A DNA stretch of 5,051 nt from Burkholderiaceae bacterium (GTDB taxonomy: Bacteria > Pseudomonadota > Gammaproteobacteria > Burkholderiales > Burkholderiaceae): assembly GCA_030151165.1 (NCBI GenBank), contig JASLEM010000378.1:1-5051 (forward strand), written 5' to 3'. Below the pieces are notes generated by a model that saw nothing but the letters and a program-made list of their open reading frames with translations, searched no databases and was not told the DNA's origin. A program made the translations under genes and the position numbers. Below, piece by piece: positions 1 through 5,051 of the stretch; the first letter of the stretch is position 1, and each line of letters starts with the position of its first letter.

Positions 1-35
1 GCCGGGTCGCCGCCGGTCGCCGGCGGCGACCCGGC
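1..35. repeat. Perfect 16-bp inverted repeat with 3-nt loop
   Basis: Positions 1-16 are the exact reverse complement of 20-35, separated by TCG at 17-19. All 16 pairs match and nearly all are G-C, so the RNA or single-stranded DNA could form a very stable hairpin. It starts at the window edge and may extend left. It lies inside the open transpeptidase frame, where it encodes an Ala/Gly/Pro-rich stretch (AGSPPVAGGDPA). It could be a by-product of a GC-rich linker. If translation really starts at TTG58, it would instead be a terminator or leader hairpin. Confidence 0.85.
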
Positions 36-972
36 CGTCAGCGCGGAGCTCGGCGAGTTGCGCGACGAGGCGGTGCAGCGGCTGCAGGCCCTGCAGGAAC
101 GTCCGCCCGCGGGCATGGTGCCGGCCGAGTTCATCGTGCTGCCCAAGGCCGTGCACCACGCGATCGCCGTCGACACCACGCGCTCGCGGCTTTACCTGTT
201 CGAGAACGGCCCGCACGGCGTCAAGCTGGTGAGCGACCATTACGTCTCGGTCGGCAAGCAGGGCGTCGACAAATCGGTCGAGGGTGACCAGCGCACGCCG
301 CTGGGCGTCTACTTCGTCTCCGACCGCATGGCCGCCGGCTCGCTCGGCGCGGAGTTCGGCGCCGGCGCGATGCAGCTGAACTACCCGAACTTGTTCGACA
401 AGCTGCACGGCCGCACCGGCTCGGGTATCTACGTGCACGGCGTGCCGTTCAACACGTACTCGCGTCCGCCCAAGGACAGCGACGGCTGCGTGACGCTCGC
501 CAACGACGAGCTGGTGATGCTGATGAACACCGTGCCGCTGCACGACACGCCGGTGATCATCACGCGCCAGATCCACTGGGTCGCCGACACCGCGACGCCG
601 CTGCACAGCGCCGAGATCCTCGACGCCGTCAACCACTGGCAGAGCGTGCGTGCCGCCGACGACCGGGCGCAACTTGCCTCGTTCTACGAACCCGGCAGCG
701 CGCCCGCGACGCCCGCCGCGCCGCCGTCGCCGCCCCCGGCGCCCGCCTTCATCCTCGTCAAGGGCAAGCGCCGCCCGGCCCCGCCGCCACCGCCGCCCGC
801 GCCGATCGGCTTCGACAACCTCAGCGTGATGACGTGGTCGGACGAGAAGGAGACCATGGTCGTCACCTTCCACGAACGCGCCGGCCACACCGGCCGCGAG
901 ACCGTGCTGCGCCAGTACTGGGAGCGCGACGCGCGGCAGTGGAAGATCGTCGCCGAAGGCACCGTGCGCTGA
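1..972 (+). CDS. L,D-transpeptidase (YkuD domain) with C-terminal NTF2-like domain, 5'-truncated
   Basis: Exported peptidoglycan enzyme of the YkuD fold, probably acting in the periplasm on stem peptides by cross-linking, lipoprotein attachment or cleavage. Residue numbers here count from the TTG codon at 58. The catalytic domain spans about 32-172, with HGVP (His127) and SDGCVTLAN (Cys144, codon 487-489) as the active-site signature; the aspartate replaces the histidine of the common SHGC form. The segment GDQRTPLGVY at 76-85 is also typical. From about 184 there is an NTF2-like domain of the kind seen in Cds6-type transpeptidases, ending in RQYWERDARQWKIVAEG and interrupted by a proline-rich stretch at 212-249. 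The frame is open to position 1 with no good start. TTG58 has a GGAG nine bases upstream, but starting there would leave no signal peptide, so the gene most likely begins left of the window. The YkuD call is firm; the exact substrate is unknown. Confidence 0.9.
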   Translation, partial: AGSPPVAGGDPAVSAELGELRDEAVQRLQALQERPPAGMVPAEFIVLPKAVHHAIAVDTTRSRLYLFENGPHGVKLVSDHYVSVGKQGVDKSVEGDQRTPLGVYFVSDRMAAGSLGAEFGAGAMQLNYPNLFDKLHGRTGSGIYVHGVPFNTYSRPPKDSDGCVTLANDELVMLMNTVPLHDTPVIITRQIHWVADTATPLHSAEILDAVNHWQSVRAADDRAQLASFYEPGSAPATPAAPPSPPPAPAFILVKGKRRPAPPPPPPAPIGFDNLSVMTWSDEKETMVVTFHERAGHTGRETVLRQYWERDARQWKIVAEGTVR

Positions 973-994
973 GGCGCAGCTACGCGCGCTTCGT

Positions 995-1014
995 GAGCGC
1001 GATGAATCGCGCTT
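995..1014 (+). terminator. Weak terminator-like hairpin after the transpeptidase gene
   Basis: AGCGCGA (996-1002) and TCGCGCT (1007-1013) pair perfectly around a TGAA loop, with a G-T pair extending the base. The hairpin begins 23 bases after the TGA stop. It is followed by CCTTACATTCC, which is pyrimidine-rich but not a true T run, so intrinsic termination would be inefficient. Confidence 0.35.
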
Positions 1015-1096
1015 CCTTACATTCCCCGTGCGGGACGTCGTCACGCGCTGACAACGCCGCCGCGCCTGGCGACCGCTGAGCGACGCTGCGGGCATG

Positions 1097-1121
1097 GTGA
1101 TTGCTGTACTGACGCAATCGC
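1097..1121. promoter_or_regulatory. Dyad just upstream of the 143-aa secreted protein gene
   Basis: GATTGC (1099-1104) and GCAATC (1114-1119) form an inverted repeat with a 9-base spacer. One wobble pair and one G-C pair extend it. It ends seven bases before the GGAG ribosome-binding site at 1128-1131. It could be an operator or a leader hairpin that affects translation. Six perfect pairs can arise by chance, so this is tentative. No convincing sigma-70 promoter pair was seen in 973-1139. Confidence 0.25.
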
Positions 1122-1139
1122 TTACCTGGAGCAACCGCC

Positions 1140-1571
1140 ATGAACAAGATGTCGCCCGCCGCCTTGCTGACCGTCGGCGCCACCCTCGTCACCGTCTTCG
1201 CCACGTTCGGCATCACGCCGGGCCACGCGGCCGCGACGTCGCCCGCCGAGGCGCGCTACCAGCAGGATCGCGCCAACTGCATGGCCGGCAAGACCGCCGA
1301 GGACCAGAAGACCTGCCTGAAGGAAGCCGGCGCCGCGCTGGAAGCGGCCCGTCAGCACGACCTGAAGACCGGCGACCCCGCCGGCTGGGCGGCCAACGAG
1401 CGCAAGCGCTGCGAGCCGCTGTCGGGCGACGACCGCAAGGCCTGCCTCGCGATCGCCGACGGCCAGGGCACCACCAACGGCAGCGTCGCGGGCGGCGGCG
1501 AGCTGCACACGCTCGTGCAGGTGACACCAGGCACGCAACCCACGCCCGCGCCGGCGCCGAACGGCAACTGA
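1140..1571 (+). CDS. Small secreted protein of unknown function with two paired-cysteine motifs
   Basis: A complete 143-residue gene. ATG1140 is chosen because GGAG at 1128-1131 lies eight bases upstream and the protein then begins with a signal peptide: a short Lys-containing start, a hydrophobic stretch at about 7-24, and a likely signal peptidase I site after GHA or AAA near 30-32. The mature part is mostly helical and charged, with two similar cysteine pairs, C47-X11-C59 and C91-X10-C102. Each has Asp/Lys residues before the second cysteine (EDQKTC and DDRKAC), suggesting an internal duplication of a short helical-hairpin unit held by a disulfide. The tail has a Gly-rich GSVAGGGE segment and ends in a Pro/Thr-rich stretch. 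It resembles small periplasmic proteins I have seen in Burkholderiales, but I cannot name a characterised family. The location is probably periplasmic and the function is unknown. Confidence 0.85.
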   Translation: MNKMSPAALLTVGATLVTVFATFGITPGHAAATSPAEARYQQDRANCMAGKTAEDQKTCLKEAGAALEAARQHDLKTGDPAGWAANERKRCEPLSGDDRKACLAIADGQGTTNGSVAGGGELHTLVQVTPGTQPTPAPAPNGN

Positions 1572-1574
1572 CCG

Positions 1575-1594
1575 GACGGGCGTCGGCGCCCGTC
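1575..1594 (+). terminator. Hairpin after the 143-aa gene, without a T tract
   Basis: GACGGGCG (1575-1582) pairs perfectly with CGCCCGTC (1587-1594) around TCGG, starting four bases after the stop codon. The stem is strong, but the next bases (GTCCACGCC) contain no T run. It may protect the mRNA 3' end or pause polymerase rather than act as a classical intrinsic terminator. Confidence 0.45.
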
Positions 1595-1649
1595 GTCCAC
1601 GCCTGGCGACCCCGCCTCGCTCATTCGGGTAAGGCGGCCAGGTGACGTC

Positions 1650-1677
1650 GCGGAATCCGCTGAAAGTTTCCTAGAAT
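1650..1677 (+). promoter_or_regulatory. Possible promoter -10 region and small palindrome upstream of the lipoprotein gene
   Basis: TAGAAT at 1672-1677 differs from the sigma-70 -10 consensus at one base and lies 30 bases before the start codon, a sensible distance. No -35 hexamer is recognisable 16-18 bases upstream and there is no extended -10 TG. The palindrome GCGGA-A-TCCGC (1650-1660) occupies the -35 area and could be an operator for a regulator that compensates for the missing -35. This is a guess from position only. Confidence 0.25.
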
Positions 1678-1691
1678 GCGTGCACCCATTC

Positions 1692-1698
1692 AAGGAGG
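1692..1698 (+). promoter_or_regulatory. Strong ribosome-binding site of the lipoprotein gene
   Basis: AAGGAGG, close to a full anti-16S complement, sits nine bases before ATG1708. It is the strongest Shine-Dalgarno sequence seen in this window. It fixes the start of the gene and suggests efficient translation. Confidence 0.85.
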
Positions 1699-1707
1699 CT
1701 TTCAACA

Positions 1708-2001
1708 ATGCGTATTCTTTTCTCCCTGCTGAGCCTGGCCGCGATCGTCGGCTGCGCCAGCGAAGCGCCGTCACCCGTGGCGACCACGGCGCCGGTCCAG
1801 GTCGCGTCGGCTGCCTCCGCCGTTGCGACGCATCAGAACTGCCACAAGGAAACGACCGTCGGCTCCAACATGCCCCACACCGTCTGCGACGACGGCTCGG
1901 CCGACATCAACGACCTGAATGTCGCGCGCAACGTCGGCGAGCTGAACCGCACCAACGGCTTCCAGCAAGGCGCCCTGTCCCGCGGCGGCGTGGGCCACTG
2001 A
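1708..2001 (+). CDS. Small lipoprotein with CX6GSX6C motif, unknown function
   Basis: A complete 97-residue gene. The N terminus MRILFSLLSLAAIVGC is a lipoprotein signal peptide with the lipobox IVGC, so Cys16 should be lipidated. The next residue is Ala rather than Asp, which predicts outer-membrane rather than inner-membrane retention. A flexible Ala/Pro/Val/Thr spacer (about 17-42) leads to CHKETTVGSNMPHTVC, in which C45 and C60 flank a Gly-Ser pair (CX6GSX6C). A short C-terminal part follows, with Asn and Asp residues and a Gly-rich end. Similar C-X(n)-GS-X(n)-C segments occur in small uncharacterised proteobacterial envelope proteins; I know of no assigned function. The two cysteines probably form a disulfide in the periplasm. 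The gene has its own ribosome-binding site and a downstream terminator, so it is probably monocistronic. The lipoprotein call is firm and the function is not known. Confidence 0.87.
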   Translation: MRILFSLLSLAAIVGCASEAPSPVATTAPVQVASAASAVATHQNCHKETTVGSNMPHTVCDDGSADINDLNVARNVGELNRTNGFQQGALSRGGVGH

Positions 2002-2009
2002 GCGCCCGC

Positions 2010-2029
2010 TCCCGGCGCCGCTGCCGGGA
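2010..2029 (+). repeat. First hairpin downstream of the lipoprotein gene
   Basis: TCCCGGC (2010-2016) pairs with GCCGGGA (2023-2029) around the six-base loop GCCGCT, beginning eight bases after the stop codon. There is no T run after it. It probably stabilises the mRNA end or assists the terminator that follows at 2042. Confidence 0.5.
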
Positions 2030-2041
2030 CACGCAATGACC

Positions 2042-2066
2042 AAGGGCGTCTTTCGACGCCCTTTTT
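2042..2066 (+). terminator. Intrinsic terminator, probably bidirectional
   Basis: AAGGGCGTC (2042-2050) pairs perfectly over nine bases with GACGCCCTT (2055-2063) around TTTC, and the T run continues to 2066. This is the clearest intrinsic terminator in the window and ends the lipoprotein transcript. On the - strand the same stem has a stable GAAA loop but only a TTGG tail, so it could also stop lpdA transcripts, less efficiently. It lies between two convergent genes, which fits a shared terminator. Confidence 0.9.
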
Positions 2067-2071
2067 ACATG

Positions 2072-2090
2072 CGCCGGCGTGTTGCCGGCG
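2072..2090 (-). repeat. Hairpin just after the lpdA stop codon
   Basis: CGCCGGC (2072-2078) and GCCGGCG (2084-2090) form a perfect seven-base stem around a five-base loop. On the - strand it starts nine bases after the lpdA stop and is followed by CATGTAAAAA, not a T run. It is therefore unlikely to terminate alone, and it may act with the next hairpin at 2042-2063. Confidence 0.5.
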
Positions 2091-2099
2091 TCCCGCGCG

Positions 2100-3935
<1,836 letters not shown>

Positions 3936-3951
3936 GTTGTCTTCAGTCCTT
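3936..3951 (-). promoter_or_regulatory. lpdA ribosome-binding region
   Basis: Read on the - strand, AAGGA (complement of 3947-3951) lies 11 bases before the ATG, a little far. GAAGA (3940-3944) lies four bases before it, a little close. Neither is ideal, but together they support initiation at 3935. The 40-base gap to the aceF stop rules out stop-start overlap. Confidence 0.5.
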
Positions 3952-3966
3952 GTCGTTGTCGTTGTG
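3950..3966 (-). repeat. Short tandem hexamer repeat in the aceF-lpdA gap
   Basis: TTGTCG is repeated twice (3950-3955 and 3956-3961), followed by a partial third copy, TTGTG. On the mRNA this reads as CAACGACAACGACAA directly before the AAGGA element, giving an unstructured A/C-rich leader unlike the surrounding GC-rich DNA. Confidence 0.6.
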
Positions 3967-3976
3967 CGCGCGACGC

Positions 3977-5051
3977 TCAGATCATGGTGCGGCGGAAGTC
4001 CGCCAGCACCTTCGTGAGGTAGGTGTTGAAGCGCGCGGCGGACGCGCCGTCGATGACGCGGTGGTCGTACGACAGCGACAACGGCAGCATCAGCCTCGGC
4101 TGGAAGGCCTTGCCGTCCCACACCGGCTGCATCGAGCTCGTGCCGACGCCCAGGATCGCGACTTCCGGCGCGTTGATGATCGGCGAGAAATAGCGCACGC
4201 CGATGCCGCCCAGCGAGCTGATCGACATGCAGCCGCCGGTCATCTCGGCCGGCCCGAGCTTGCCGTCGCGCGCCTTCGCCGCGAGCTCGCCCGTCTCCTT
4301 GGCGATCTGCAGCACGCCCTTCCTGTCGGCGTCGCGGATGATCGGGACGACGAGGCCGTTCGGCGTGTCGGCGGCGAAGCCGATGTGGAAGTACTTCTTC
4401 AGCACCAGCGCGTCGCCGTCGAGCGAGGCGTTGAAGTCCGGGAACTTCTGCATCGCCGAGACGACCGCCTTGATCAGGAACGCGAGCATCGTGACCTTGG
4501 CGCCCGACTTCTCGTTTTCCTTGTTCACCTGCACGCGGAAGGCCTCGAGCTCGGTGATGTCGGCGTCGTCGTGATGCGTGACGTGCGGGATCATCACCCA
4601 GTTGCGATGCAGGTTCGCGCCGGAGATCTTCTTGATGCGCGAGAGGTCGCGGCGTTCGACGGTGCCGAACTTCGCGAAGTCGACCTGAGGCCACGCCAGC
4701 AGCCCCGGGATGCCGCCGCCGGTCGCGGCCGCCGCGGCGGGCGCCTTCGCGGCCGCGGCCTTGGTCTGCGTCGCGCCGCTCATCACGGCCTTGACGAAGC
4801 CTTCGAGGTCGGCCTGCGTGATGCGGCCCTTCGGCCCGCTGCCCTTCACCTCTTCGAGCGGCACGCCCAGCTCGCGGGCGATCTTGCGGATCGTCGGCGA
4901 TGCGTGCGGCAGGTTCAGCGGCGGCACCGTCGGATCGTGCGGCGGCAGCGACGCCGTCGGCAAGGCCTTCTCGGCCGGCGCGGGCGCGGGCACCGGTGCC
5001 GCCGCGGGCGCGCTCGCGGCGGCCGGGGCCGGCGGCGGCTGCACCGGCGCC
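3977..5051 (-). CDS. aceF: Dihydrolipoamide acetyltransferase (E2 of pyruvate dehydrogenase), C-terminal part
   Basis: E2 core of the cytoplasmic pyruvate dehydrogenase complex; it moves acetyl groups from lipoyl-lysine to CoA. Only the C-terminal 357 or so residues are visible, and the frame stays open past 5051. Numbering here counts from the GTG at 5044, which is an internal Val codon and not the start. Residues 1-40 are an Ala/Pro-rich linker that would follow a lipoyl domain outside the window. The peripheral-subunit-binding domain at about 45-88 ([14 protein letters not shown] and [13 protein letters not shown]) docks E3 or E1. A second Ala-rich linker lies at about 92-112. The catalytic acetyltransferase domain runs from about 122 to the end, with [15 protein letters not shown] holding the catalytic His328 (codon 4061-4063) and Asp332. 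The protein ends in DFRRTMI. The loop [17 protein letters not shown] matches the family pattern. aceE is expected upstream and lpdA follows 40 bases downstream, presumably on one transcript. Confidence 0.97.
   Translation of the reverse strand, partial: APVQPPPAPAAASAPAAAPVPAPAPAEKALPTASLPPHDPTVPPLNLPHASPTIRKIARELGVPLEEVKGSGPKGRITQADLEGFVKAVMSGATQTKAAAAKAPAAAAATGGGIPGLLAWPQVDFAKFGTVERRDLSRIKKISGANLHRNWVMIPHVTHHDDADITELEAFRVQVNKENEKSGAKVTMLAFLIKAVVSAMQKFPDFNASLDGDALVLKKYFHIGFAADTPNGLVVPIIRDADRKGVLQIAKETGELAAKARDGKLGPAEMTGGCMSISSLGGIGVRYFSPIINAPEVAILGVGTSSMQPVWDGKAFQPRLMLPLSLSYDHRVIDGASAARFNTYLTKVLADFRRTMI

Noticed and set aside
58..60. TTG58 as the true start of the transpeptidase, with GGAG at 45-48
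   Set aside because: The frame is open to the window edge, and starting here would remove the signal peptide that a periplasmic enzyme needs. The spacing fit is probably chance, though it cannot be excluded without the upstream sequence.
1094..1645. An alternative + strand frame of 183 codons overlapping the 143-aa secreted protein gene
   Set aside because: It is Arg-rich with no signal peptide or domain, while the overlapping frame has a signal peptide, a well-placed ribosome-binding site and conserved-looking cysteine pairs.
3936..4694. Open upstream extension of the lpdA frame through the gap and into aceF, as if a fusion
   Set aside because: The lipoyl domain starts exactly at ATG3935, the upstream translation is Arg-rich and featureless, and aceF clearly occupies another frame there. 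Absence of stops is common at this GC content.
5042..5044. GTG at 5044 as the start of aceF
   Set aside because: It lies inside the Ala/Pro linker, and the frame continues in the same style to 5051. An E2 beginning here would lack the required lipoyl domain.

Overview
This is a very GC-rich, ordinary-looking chromosomal stretch that most resembles a betaproteobacterium of the order Burkholderiales. The placement is an inference. It rests on base composition, on the aceF-lpdA order, on a dihydrolipoamide dehydrogenase that carries its own N-terminal lipoyl domain (a known feature of Burkholderia, Cupriavidus/Ralstonia and Neisseria relatives), and on small secreted proteins of a kind I associate with that order. 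There are no signs of mobile DNA, CRISPR, rRNA or tRNA.

Layout. On the + strand, positions 1-972 hold the 3' part of an exported L,D-transpeptidase (YkuD fold) with a proline-rich segment and an NTF2-like C-terminal domain. A 167-bp gap follows, with a weak terminator-like hairpin and a small dyad. At 1140-1571 is a 143-residue secreted protein of unknown function with two paired-cysteine motifs. After another gap, 1708-2001 encodes a 97-residue lipoprotein with a CX6GSX6C motif. It has the strongest Shine-Dalgarno sequence in the window and is followed by a good intrinsic terminator. These three + strand genes are probably separate transcription units acting at the cell envelope.

On the - strand, read right to left, are the end of the pyruvate dehydrogenase complex operon: the C-terminal part of aceF (E2, dihydrolipoamide acetyltransferase; its start lies beyond position 5051) and, 40 bp downstream, the complete lpdA (E3). 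aceE would be expected upstream of aceF, outside the window. E2 transfers acetyl groups to CoA through its lipoyl arms, and E3 reoxidises the dihydrolipoyl groups with FAD and NAD+. The peripheral-subunit-binding domain visible in E2 is the usual docking site for E3.

The lipoprotein gene and lpdA converge on 2002-2099, where three hairpins are packed. The middle one is the clear terminator and may work in both directions.

I found no undescribed multi-gene system. The items most worth a second look are a perfect 16-bp inverted repeat at the left edge inside the transpeptidase frame, the proline-rich insertion in that protein's C-terminal domain, and the two small cysteine-containing envelope proteins.
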